From: Betaproteobacteria bacterium
GTDB taxonomy: Bacteria > Pseudomonadota > Gammaproteobacteria > Burkholderiales > SG8-39
Assembly (NCBI GenBank): GCA_016195915.1
Contig: JACPYS010000009.1
Coordinates: forward strand, 1 to 64,000
Length of the DNA stretch: 64,000 nt
Direction: 5' to 3'
The notes under the pieces are model-generated. The model had not been told where the DNA came from. It made no database searches and saw only the letters and a list, made by a program, of their open reading frames with translations. Both the position numbers and the translations under genes were made by a program. This document shows, one piece after another, positions 34,519 to 42,021 of this stretch. How positions within the stretch are numbered: the stretch's first letter is position 1; each line of letters begins with the position of its first letter.

Positions 34519-34673
34519 GCAGGCGAATCCGGCAGCTATTCCGGGCGAGCGGTGTCGGTATCGCAGGTCCGCGCCGTCCTTTGCGGGGCGGACCGACGGT
34601 TGCCGAGGAGGGGCCAGGCCACATAGAATTCCCTTCCCCGCCGGCCGGATTCTCAACTGGAGGAGGATTGGCG

Positions 34674-35183
34674 ATGCGTACGGTCAAGTCGAAGTTGCAG
34701 CTGCCCGATGGTTCCTTGAAGGTCTGCCGGCGCATCCCGGTGCTGCTCGCGGCGCTCGCGTTCGCACCGGCTTACGCGGACATCTACGTGTGGCAGGAAG
34801 CGGGCGGCGAAAAACGCATGTCGAATGAGGCGCCCATTTGGTACAGCGCCAGTGCGCCCAGCCGCGTGCGTACGCAGGTTCTGGTCAACGGCCATCTTGT
34901 CGACGACACCGGCATTGCGCAGCCGGAGCGCGAAAAACTCCAGGCGACGCGCGCAAAAGCCGAGGCATGGGGACGGTCGTCTCCTCCACCCGCCGCTGTC
35001 GCCGAAGTGCAACCGCCACCGCAGGACGAAGACGACGCCAAGCCCGCGAAGACTGCCGCGACAGCGACGACGGCGGCGGATATTCCCGCGAAGGCCCTGG
35101 AGGGCTTCAAGAGCGTGTTCGAGGCGAAGAAACTCGGCGAGTCGCTGATCGAGGAAATGAAACTCCAGAATCGACCGCGCTAG
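34674..35183 (+). CDS. secreted DUF4124-like protein
   Basis: 169 residues with aggagg ahead of the ATG. A signal peptide (PVLLAALAFAPAYA) is followed by DIYVWQEAGGEKRMSNEAP, which is the DUF4124 pattern of a small Trp-containing beta domain that in relatives reads YKWVDADGVTHYS. The rest is a Pro/Ala-rich linker with acidic patch (PPPQDEDDAKPAK) and a C-terminal helix. Function is unknown for the family; a periplasmic role is likely. Confidence 0.55.
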   Translation: MRTVKSKLQLPDGSLKVCRRIPVLLAALAFAPAYADIYVWQEAGGEKRMSNEAPIWYSASAPSRVRTQVLVNGHLVDDTGIAQPEREKLQATRAKAEAWGRSSPPPAAVAEVQPPPQDEDDAKPAKTAATATTAADIPAKALEGFKSVFEAKKLGESLIEEMKLQNRPR

Positions 35184-35291
35184 CGAGCGCGTCCGCCAGC
35201 GCAATGGTGATACTCGAAGTTGAAACAAGTCAAAGGCCGGGTCACATGCTAGACTGAATTGGTTTTTCCGGAATCGGAAAGTCACAGTTCG

Positions 35292-35987
35292 ATGCGCCCC
35301 TGGGACGGAATTATCAGCGACGAAGAGCAGCGCGCGTACCGCGCCGCCGGCTTCGGCAAACCCGTGGGTATGGGACATCGTCCCGCCCTGCTCATCATCG
35401 ACGTTCAGTACCGCACCGTCGGCACGCAGCGAATGCCGTTCTGGGAAGCGATCAAGGAGTTTCCGACCAGCTGCGGCGAGACCGGTTGGCAGGCCGTCGA
35501 CCGGATTGCTCCGCTGCTCGGGGAGTTCCGCCGCAGGGGCTTTCCGGTGCTCTACCCTCACGTCGCGCCCAAGCTCGCGTACGACGCGGGGCGTCTCGCA
35601 CAGAAGGTGCCCTCGATCATGACGATTTCGGACAAGGGCTACGAGTTCGCCGCCGAAATTGCTCCCGCGCAAGGGGACATCCTGATCCCGAAGAAACATC
35701 CGAGCGCGTTTTTCGGCACGGCGCTGGTGAGCTACCTGATCGACCTCGGCGTCGACACGCTGGTGGTGACCGGATGCACCACGAGCGGCTGCGTGCGGGG
35801 CACTGTGGTGGATGCATTCGCCTACAACTTCCGGGTCACCGTGCCGGAGGACTGCGTCTACGACCGCAGCCGCGTTTCGCATGCGGTGAACCTGTTCGAC
35901 ATGGCGGAAAAATACGCTGATGTGATGCCCGCGGCGGAGGTCATCGCACGGCTGCCCGCCGGGACCGGACGCTGCGCCGCAGCGTGA
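35292..35987 (+). CDS. isochorismatase-fold amidase (N-carbamoylsarcosine amidase-like)
   Basis: 231 residues. The cysteine-hydrolase triad is visible: Asp 37 in LLIIDVQ, Lys 134 in IPKKHPSAFFGT, and Cys 167 in TGCTTSGCVRGTVVDA. The TSGCVR context and long N-terminus resemble N-carbamoylsarcosine amidohydrolase and related ureide amidases more than isochorismatase proper, which removes a vinyl ether. It would release ammonia and CO2 from an N-carbamoyl compound. It stands alone on the + strand, but the large ureide cluster further right would make a fitting partner. Confidence 0.75.
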   Translation: MRPWDGIISDEEQRAYRAAGFGKPVGMGHRPALLIIDVQYRTVGTQRMPFWEAIKEFPTSCGETGWQAVDRIAPLLGEFRRRGFPVLYPHVAPKLAYDAGRLAQKVPSIMTISDKGYEFAAEIAPAQGDILIPKKHPSAFFGTALVSYLIDLGVDTLVVTGCTTSGCVRGTVVDAFAYNFRVTVPEDCVYDRSRVSHAVNLFDMAEKYADVMPAAEVIARLPAGTGRCAAA

Positions 35988-36089
35988 TTTGGGCAGATCA
36001 CCGGATAGCCGGCATACCCAGATTGCGGCTCGAGCGCTTCGAACGCGAGACGGCAAATCGTGCGGTCAACGCTTGACGTTGACCCCTCA

Positions 36090-36887
36090 ATGAGGAAACC
36101 GCTCTTGCAAACCTACGACGCCAAAGCCGTCGCCCGCCTGGATAGACTTTATTCAACTCCTCAGATTGTCGATCAGCGACGGCAGTTTCGCGCAATTATC
36201 TCTGCGCGCCCCGGTGAAGTGGGTTTGGACGTGGGCTGCGGAGTCGCTTACCTTGCATGCGAGCTGGCAAGAGAAGTCGAGCCCCGAGGTCGCATCAAGG
36301 CGATCGACAATAGCCAGGATTCCGTCGCAGCGTCGAAGACACGGATAGCGAGAGAGGGGCTCGAGCGTCTCGTGGATGTTCGAACAGGAGATGCGGCGGA
36401 CCTGCAGTTTCCCGACGAGACGTTTGACTTCGTAACCGCGACACAGGTCTATTGCTACGTCCCCGACGCTGCGCGCGCCGTGAAGGAGGCAGCAAGGGTG
36501 CTGCGAAAAGGAGGGCGTCTCGTGATCCTCGATTCCGATTGGGACATGTGCATCTGGGAGTCCAGCGACCGGCTGCTTACCCGGCGCATCATTGACGCTC
36601 GCTCGGCCGTGCAATTCGCGCATGCGAACCTGCCACGAATGTTGCATGGTTTTATTCGAGCAGCTGGAATGACTCTTTCCGGGGTGCAGGCTTTTCCGAT
36701 CATCGAAACGCGCTATGACCCGAACGCCTATAGCGCTGGCATCATCGAGCCTGCGCGCAATGCAGCTTTGAAGCACGGCATCCCACCCGGAGACGTCGCG
36801 GCCTGGGAGAACGATCTGCGCTCACGCACATCGGACGGTGAATGGTTCTTCTGTTTGAACCGATTCGTCTTTACTGCGACGAAATAG
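36090..36887 (+). CDS. class I SAM-dependent methyltransferase
   Basis: 265 residues from the ATG at 36090 (a GTG 30 bases earlier is possible). Motif I is GLDVGCGVAYLACELA, the acid at the end of the second strand is in KAIDNSQ, then VRTGDAADLQFPDETFDFVTATQVYCYV and RVLRKGGRLVILDSDWD. The layout is that of UbiE/Coq5-like and Methyltransf_11 proteins. The last third contains WENDLRSRTSDGEWFFCLNRF, as in arsenite-type or dimethylsulfonioacetate-type family members, but substrate is not determined. The next gene starts nine bases later. Confidence 0.75.
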   Translation: MRKPLLQTYDAKAVARLDRLYSTPQIVDQRRQFRAIISARPGEVGLDVGCGVAYLACELAREVEPRGRIKAIDNSQDSVAASKTRIAREGLERLVDVRTGDAADLQFPDETFDFVTATQVYCYVPDAARAVKEAARVLRKGGRLVILDSDWDMCIWESSDRLLTRRIIDARSAVQFAHANLPRMLHGFIRAAGMTLSGVQAFPIIETRYDPNAYSAGIIEPARNAALKHGIPPGDVAAWENDLRSRTSDGEWFFCLNRFVFTATK

Positions 36888-36896
36888 CGCACGTCG

Positions 36897-37484
36897 ATGG
36901 AGCATCGCACGAATGATAAAGGGAGGGCTTGCCAGCCGGGCGGTGCTTCGCTTCGCCCCGTGCTCGCGGCCCCTGGTCGCGGACGATGGGCCCCTGAAGC
37001 GCTGTACGCGTTTCTTGCGGAGCAGGGCATCGCATACGAGCGCATCGACCACCCGGCGGTGTTCACCGCGCAAGAAGCCGAGCGGCTGGTGCCGAAGGCA
37101 CGCGGTGCGCACGCCAAGAACCTGTTGGTCGAAGACCGCAAGGATGGACGGCTGTTCATGCTGAGCGTGCCGTTCGGAAAGCGCACCGACCTCGCAGCCA
37201 CCGCAAGATCGCTCGGCACCGGCAAGCTGCGCTTCGCCTCGGCTGAAACAATGCAGGAAACGCTGGGGATCACGCCCGGCGCCGTTAGTATGCTGGCGCT
37301 CGTGAACGACCAGGCCAGGCGCGTCAACCTGGTGCTGGACCGCGTCCTGTCGGAGGCCGAGGCGTTGCAATGCCATCCGCTGGTCAACACCGCGACGCTG
37401 GTGATCGATCAGGGTGGTCTGCGGAAGTTTCTCGATGCCATCGAACATGTGCCGCGGGTGCAGGAACTTCCCGCAGCCAAGTAG
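36897..37484 (+). CDS. proX: prolyl-tRNA deacylase of the YbaK/ProX type
   Basis: 195 residues from the ATG at 36897; the first 30 are Gly/Arg-rich, so the true start could be a GTG at 36960. The domain reads LYAFLAEQGIAYERIDHPAVFTAQEAERL, KNLLVEDRKDGRLFMLSVP, LGITPGAVSMLALVND and LVNTATLVI. Members of this free-standing editing family hydrolyse Ala or Cys mischarged on tRNA-Pro. It follows the methyltransferase closely and ends 30 bases before the convergent ETF genes. Confidence 0.8.
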   Translation: MEHRTNDKGRACQPGGASLRPVLAAPGRGRWAPEALYAFLAEQGIAYERIDHPAVFTAQEAERLVPKARGAHAKNLLVEDRKDGRLFMLSVPFGKRTDLAATARSLGTGKLRFASAETMQETLGITPGAVSMLALVNDQARRVNLVLDRVLSEAEALQCHPLVNTATLVIDQGGLRKFLDAIEHVPRVQELPAAK

Positions 37485-37513
37485 CCGCCGGCTTCTTTAA
37501 CCTCCTGTCGCCG

Positions 37514-38503
37514 TCACTTGCGAAGCGCTTCGATCTTGTCGATCAGCGCCGGCATCAACTGATGGCAGTCGCCGACGATCCCGTATTTCGAGTACCGGAA
37601 AATCGGAGCATCGGGGTCGGTGTTGATCGCGACGATGGTCTTGGCGTTCGCGCATCCGGCGACGTGCTGGGCCGCTCCGGAGATGCCGATGGCGATATAC
37701 AGTTCGGGGGCCACGGTCTTGCCCGAGAGGCCGACCTGACGCGAAGGCGGACACCACCCCAGGTCGCAGGCGACCCGGCTTGCCCCCACCGCTCCGCCCA
37801 GAGCGTCCGCAAGCCGCCCGGCAAGTTCGAAACCCCGCACGCCTTTCATGCCGCCACCTCCGGCGACGACGATGCGTGCGCTCTCCAGCCGGGCACCGTC
37901 GCTCGCATCGCGTCGAACCTCACGCACCTTGGTTCGCACGCTGGCGGGGTCGAGGATCGAGTCCATGCGCACGAGCTCGCCGCCCCGGTTGTCCTGTTTC
38001 GGACATGGCTGAAAGCATTTCGGCTTGACCGTGAACAATGCCGGTGAGCTCAGCATCGACACGACCTCTTCGGCTTTGCCGCCATAGCAGGGGCGCGTGA
38101 GAAGCAGCTTGCCGCCCTCGACGCGGACATGGTTGCATCCGGTAGCGACGTTCGTGCCGAGGCGAAACGCCAGGCGAGGCGCCAGATCCGCTCCGAGAGG
38201 CGTATGCCCGATCATCACGGCATCCGGCCGGACCTGGCCGATCATGGCGTGGAGATCCGGCAGCCAGGCGTCCGCCTGGTATTGCGCGAAGATCGGCGCA
38301 TCGATTACGCGCACCGTATCCGCGCCATGCGCGATCAGGTCCTCCCCGGCACCGCCGAGGCCGCTGCCGAGTACGCCGGCGTGGACGGTCCCGCCCGATC
38401 GATCGGCCAGCGCACGCGCCAAACCCAGCATCTCGTGACAAAGGCCGACAGGATGGCCGTCGACGACTTCTGCAACAACGAACAGGTTGGACGCGTTCTT
38501 CAC
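37514..38503 (-). CDS. etfA: electron transfer flavoprotein alpha subunit
   Basis: 329 residues from a GTG at 38503. N-terminal part [21 protein letters not shown]-terminal FAD-binding domain [20 protein letters not shown], then [20 protein letters not shown] and [20 protein letters not shown], the hallmark region of EtfA. It forms a heterodimer with EtfB holding FAD and AMP or a second FAD and passes electrons to ETF-quinone oxidoreductase. It is last in a run that includes two molybdoenzymes, so it is likely dedicated to that pathway. Its start lies 31 bases after the etfB stop. Confidence 0.88.
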   Translation of the reverse strand: MKNASNLFVVAEVVDGHPVGLCHEMLGLARALADRSGGTVHAGVLGSGLGGAGEDLIAHGADTVRVIDAPIFAQYQADAWLPDLHAMIGQVRPDAVMIGHTPLGADLAPRLAFRLGTNVATGCNHVRVEGGKLLLTRPCYGGKAEEVVSMLSSPALFTVKPKCFQPCPKQDNRGGELVRMDSILDPASVRTKVREVRRDASDGARLESARIVVAGGGGMKGVRGFELAGRLADALGGAVGASRVACDLGWCPPSRQVGLSGKTVAPELYIAIGISGAAQHVAGCANAKTIVAINTDPDAPIFRYSKYGIVGDCHQLMPALIDKIEALRK

Positions 38504-38534
38504 TACGCCCTCACCCCCCGAACGTCCTGCCCGC

Positions 38535-39338
38535 CTAAATGAGCCGGGCTGCATGGAGCCTTTCGACCAGATTTCCCGCCAGCTCCTCGGGCGTTTCCCC
38601 GACCATATACTCGCACTGCACGTCGTTCACGGGAACATAGAGGCGCTCGAGAACACGACGCGCGCCGCGGGTACCGAGTTCGGACGCGTCGAGTCCGAGT
38701 TGCTCCGCGCTCCAGGCCGTTACCGGCTTGCGTGCCGCCTTCATGGTTTCGCGCAAGCTGGCGTAACGAACCTTGCCGACCTCGTGCGAGACGGTGACCA
38801 CCGCCGGCATCGGCGCCTCGATGATTTCCGAACCCTCGCCGAGCGCCCTCTCGATCACGAGCATGCCGTCAGTTACTACGATGTCCATGGCGAAGGTCAC
38901 CGCGGGAAGCCCGAGCAGTTCGGCGATCCCGCAGCCGACCACCCCGCAATCCCCGTCTGCGGCCTGGCGGCCGGTGAGAATGAGATCGACACCGCCCATT
39001 CTTTGAATTGCCGCCGCCAGCGCTCGCGCGGTGGTGTAACTGTCGCCATCGTCGAACACCGGGTCGACGAGCATGAGCGCATCGTCCGCGCCGAGGGACA
39101 GGCCGTGCTTGACGATCGATCGGGTGGTCTCGGCACCGAGCGTGAGCAGGGTGATGGAACCCTCGCCCAGCGCGTCCCTGATGCGCAGGGCCAATTCGAG
39201 CGCCTGCTCATCGAAGGGACTCATGACGGACCGCGTCCCCGGCAGCGGCACCATTCTTTTCGCCGCCTCGTCGACGCGGAAAATGCTCGCTGCGATTTCC
39301 GGGTCGGGAATGGCCTTCACGCAAACCACGATCTTCAC
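38535..39338 (-). CDS. etfB: electron transfer flavoprotein beta subunit
   Basis: 267 residues from a GTG at 39338 with a ggagtg sequence close by. KIVVCVKAIPDPEIAASIFRV, then MSPFDEQALELALRIRD, GADDALMLVDP, VDLILTGRQAADGDCGVVG and the end motif VTVSHEVGKVRYASLRETM fit EtfB, including the nucleotide-binding DGDCGVVG loop. It pairs with the alpha subunit downstream and starts eight bases after the sulfite-oxidase-like gene, so translation is probably continuous. Confidence 0.88.
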   Translation of the reverse strand: MKIVVCVKAIPDPEIAASIFRVDEAAKRMVPLPGTRSVMSPFDEQALELALRIRDALGEGSITLLTLGAETTRSIVKHGLSLGADDALMLVDPVFDDGDSYTTARALAAAIQRMGGVDLILTGRQAADGDCGVVGCGIAELLGLPAVTFAMDIVVTDGMLVIERALGEGSEIIEAPMPAVVTVSHEVGKVRYASLRETMKAARKPVTAWSAEQLGLDASELGTRGARRVLERLYVPVNDVQCEYMVGETPEELAGNLVERLHAARLI

Positions 39339-39345
39339 CGGCGCA

Positions 39346-40605
39346 TCACTCCACGGTGAGGCGTACCGGCACGATGCCGTCGAAATGCTTGCGCAGGAAA
39401 TTCCATTCGGTCTGCGGCTGGCTGCGGCCCTTCTCGTCCGTCGCGCGGGCCATGATCGCGTACTCGCCCGGCTTGCCCGCCTGCCAGAGGAAAGACCAGC
39501 GCTTCCACAGCCACCGGTCCGGCGAGTACTCGATGTGCGCATCCCGCCAGCTCGCGCCGGCGTCGACGCTCATTTCGACGCGTGTGATTTCGCCCTCCCC
39601 GCTCCAGGCAAGGCCGCGGATCGCGTACTCGCCCCTCGGAAGCGGCGAGTCCTCGTCCCGTGGTTCCGTGATCACGCTCTTGACGCCCAGCGCGGTCATC
39701 ATCTTCTTGTCCGGGTCCTCCGGAGACTTGCCGGAAACGAAGTAATGCGTCTGGTGGTAGCAATCGGGCATCCGGTTCATCACCTCGATCTTGCTGATCC
39801 ACTTCACCCACCAGTTTCCCGCCCAGCCCGGGACGATAAGACGCAGTGGAGCGCCGTGCACGTGCTGCAGATACTCGCCGTTGTGTGCCCAGGCCAGGAT
39901 GGTGTCCGGGTGCATCGCCTTCTCGATGGGGAGGCCCTTGTCGTAGTTGATGACGCCCGGGTCGAACACCTTGAAATCGGTGCGCGCCGCCGATCGATAC
40001 AGCAGGATGGGATCAGGCCGGCCGCGGTCCCATCCTTCGAGACGGATGGCCACGGCGCCGGGCTTGACTCGCGCTCGCTTCAGAAGTTCGGCGAACGGCA
40101 CCCCGGTCCATTCGCCGCCGCTCAGCATGCAGGTGCTCGGAATGGTCTTGAGCAGGGTATCCGCGTCCGCTATTGGTTGCTCCCGCTTCTTCCCCGAAAG
40201 CCTCCAGTGGATGCCATCTTCCTCGGAGAGCTCGAACGACGGCTTCGCGCCGGTGCCACCCGCCTCGAGGTAGTTGAAGAAGTCGGCATCGTTGCCGGCG
40301 CATTCGATCACCGCGCGCACGGTGCGCCCGGGCAGCTTCCGGACATCTTCCAGCGTGCATTGCATGGGATTCTCGACCTCGCCGAAAACCTCGAAGCGGT
40401 ACTCCTCGGGATGCACGGGCTCCGGCATCTGCACCTGGGCATTGACGAAGACGGCGTCGGTGGGCGTAATCAGGCCTTCGAGTTCGAGAAACGGCGTGCG
40501 CGATCCGACCACGCGTCCTTCCGTGTCCTTGTAGAACTCGGAGCGGGGCCGCTTCCGATCGGGCCATCCGAGTATCCAGTCCCCTTTGATTTCCTTCTTC
40601 GCCAT
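39346..40605 (-). CDS. sulfite-oxidase-fold molybdopterin protein
   Basis: 419 residues, ATG after aaggagc, no Tat signal and no haem domain. The core has RAVIECAGNDADFFNYLEAG, whose Cys would ligate molybdenum, GGEWTGVPFAELLKRA, and HGAPLRLIVPGWAGNWWVKW, all typical of the sulfite oxidase Mo-binding domain. It is followed by a C-terminal immunoglobulin-like domain (SVDAGASWRDAHIEYSP and WNFLRKHFDGI). Electrons cannot pass through a built-in haem, and ETF genes follow at once. The substrate may not be sulfite. Its pairing with a xanthine-oxidase-type enzyme in one operon is unusual. Confidence 0.8.
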   Translation of the reverse strand: MAKKEIKGDWILGWPDRKRPRSEFYKDTEGRVVGSRTPFLELEGLITPTDAVFVNAQVQMPEPVHPEEYRFEVFGEVENPMQCTLEDVRKLPGRTVRAVIECAGNDADFFNYLEAGGTGAKPSFELSEEDGIHWRLSGKKREQPIADADTLLKTIPSTCMLSGGEWTGVPFAELLKRARVKPGAVAIRLEGWDRGRPDPILLYRSAARTDFKVFDPGVINYDKGLPIEKAMHPDTILAWAHNGEYLQHVHGAPLRLIVPGWAGNWWVKWISKIEVMNRMPDCYHQTHYFVSGKSPEDPDKKMMTALGVKSVITEPRDEDSPLPRGEYAIRGLAWSGEGEITRVEMSVDAGASWRDAHIEYSPDRWLWKRWSFLWQAGKPGEYAIMARATDEKGRSQPQTEWNFLRKHFDGIVPVRLTVE

Positions 40606-40679
40606 CGCAAGCTCCTTTCCTTTGCGCGCCCGGGCACTATGACCTTCCTCCGCATCGGCGCGGAGCGGCGTCGTGGGCT

Positions 40680-41537
40680 TCAGGCTGGCATTTCCGCGAG
40701 GAGGCGCCGCACCCACACCTCGGTCATGTCGCGCCGGTACTCGGCCGAGCCCTGCGCACTCGACGAAGGGTTGGTGCAGGCCGCGGCGGCGGCAGCGGCG
40801 GCGGCGATGATTTCTCGCGTCAGCTTGTTGCCGCGCAACAGGTCTTCTGCGGCCCGCGCGCGTAACGGCGTCGGCGCGACACTGCCCAAGCCTATTCGCG
40901 CATTCGAACATACGCCCGCGCCGTCGCGCGTGATCGACACGGCCACGGTTACGGTCGAAAACGCTTCTGCCGACGTGGCCGTGTACTTGATGAACCGGAA
41001 TTGCGTACCCGCCGCGGGTCGGGGCACGTGGAGCGCAACGAGAATTTCGTCGCCGTTCAATGCAGTGGTCAACGCGCCGAGGAAGAACTTGACCAGTGGC
41101 AGGCGGCGTTCGCCGCGCGGCCCCGCGATGATCGCCTCGGCATCCAGCGCCAACAGGGCCGGTGCGGGGTCCGAGGCGCCGTCGCCGTGACAGACGCTGC
41201 CACCCAGCGTCCCCATGTTGCGGATCGCCGGCGAGCCGACGTGCCCGCACGCCTCGCACAGCAGCGGCGCGATGCTGCGTGCCGTCTTCGAGCGAGCGAG
41301 CGCAGCGTGAGTGGCCGTGGCCCCGATGCGAAGCCCTCCGTTGACGGCGACAGCCTGCAATTCCGGAATATCGGACAAGCTGACGACGACTGCGGGTCGC
41401 GCGAGACGCTCGCGCAGAAGCACCACCACCGCCAAACCTCCGGCCATGATCAGCGCATCGGCGCCCAATTCCAGGCGCAGCGCGACAGCCTCTTCGATCG
41501 TCACCGGCGCACGATAATCGAAGCCGGGCAGACTCAT
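40680..41537 (-). CDS. molybdenum hydroxylase FAD-binding medium subunit (CoxM-type)
   Basis: 285 residues. SLPGFDYRAPVTIEEAVALR, ALIMAGGLAVVVLLRER (first FAD loop) and GSPAIRNMGTLGGSVCHGDG (second FAD loop) define the CoxM/XdhB family. A run of nine Ala residues near residue 255 is coded by repeated gcg/gca codons (about 40775-40810) and could vary in length. The start overlaps the small-subunit stop as ATGA. It carries electrons from the iron-sulfur subunit to the outside acceptor, here perhaps ETF. Confidence 0.85.
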   Translation of the reverse strand: MSLPGFDYRAPVTIEEAVALRLELGADALIMAGGLAVVVLLRERLARPAVVVSLSDIPELQAVAVNGGLRIGATATHAALARSKTARSIAPLLCEACGHVGSPAIRNMGTLGGSVCHGDGASDPAPALLALDAEAIIAGPRGERRLPLVKFFLGALTTALNGDEILVALHVPRPAAGTQFRFIKYTATSAEAFSTVTVAVSITRDGAGVCSNARIGLGSVAPTPLRARAAEDLLRGNKLTREIIAAAAAAAAACTNPSSSAQGSAEYRRDMTEVWVRRLLAEMPA

Positions 41538-41989
41538 GACGCTGCCGCCATCACCGCGCGCACGACGCGCACATATCCAGTGCAACGGCACAGATTGCCG
41601 ATCAACGCTTCACGCACCTGTGTTTCGGTCGGTCTCGGGTTTTCCGCGAGGAGCGCGGTCGCCATTATCAGCATTCCGGGCGTGCAGTAGCCGCACTGCA
41701 CGGCCCCCGCGTTGATGAACTCCTGCTGCAGCCGGCTGAGCTTTCCGTCTGCCTTGAGCCCCTCGACCGTAGTGATGTGCGTACCCTGGCAGCGCACCGC
41801 CAATGCGAGGCACGAACGCATCGGCACGCCATCCACCAGCACCGTACACGAGCCGCAAACGCCTTGCCGGCACGCATCCTTCGTCCCGACGAGGCCGAGA
41901 TCTTCTCGGATCAACGCGAACAGCGTACGGTTGGCCGGCACCTCGAGTTCGTGCTTGTCGCCGTTGACCGTAAGTGACAGATGAGGCAT
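41534..41989 (-). CDS. molybdenum hydroxylase [2Fe-2S] small subunit (CoxS-type)
   Basis: 151 residues. The plant-ferredoxin-like cluster site is CRQGVCGSCTVLVDG plus a further Cys, and the second, helical cluster site is AVQCGYCTPGMLIMATALL with NLCRCTGY. These are the two [2Fe-2S] clusters of CoxS/XdhC-like small subunits. It sits between the large and medium subunits, an L-S-M order instead of the M-S-L of CO dehydrogenase. Confidence 0.9.
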   Translation of the reverse strand: MPHLSLTVNGDKHELEVPANRTLFALIREDLGLVGTKDACRQGVCGSCTVLVDGVPMRSCLALAVRCQGTHITTVEGLKADGKLSRLQQEFINAGAVQCGYCTPGMLIMATALLAENPRPTETQVREALIGNLCRCTGYVRVVRAVMAAAS

Positions 41990-42021
41990 GACGGTTGAAT
42001 TTCCTCCGGCCCGCCTACGGC

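Noticed and set aside
35292-35987. Isochorismatase of siderophore synthesis
   Set aside because: The fold fits but no siderophore genes are near, and the TSGCVR context is that of N-carbamoyl amidases.
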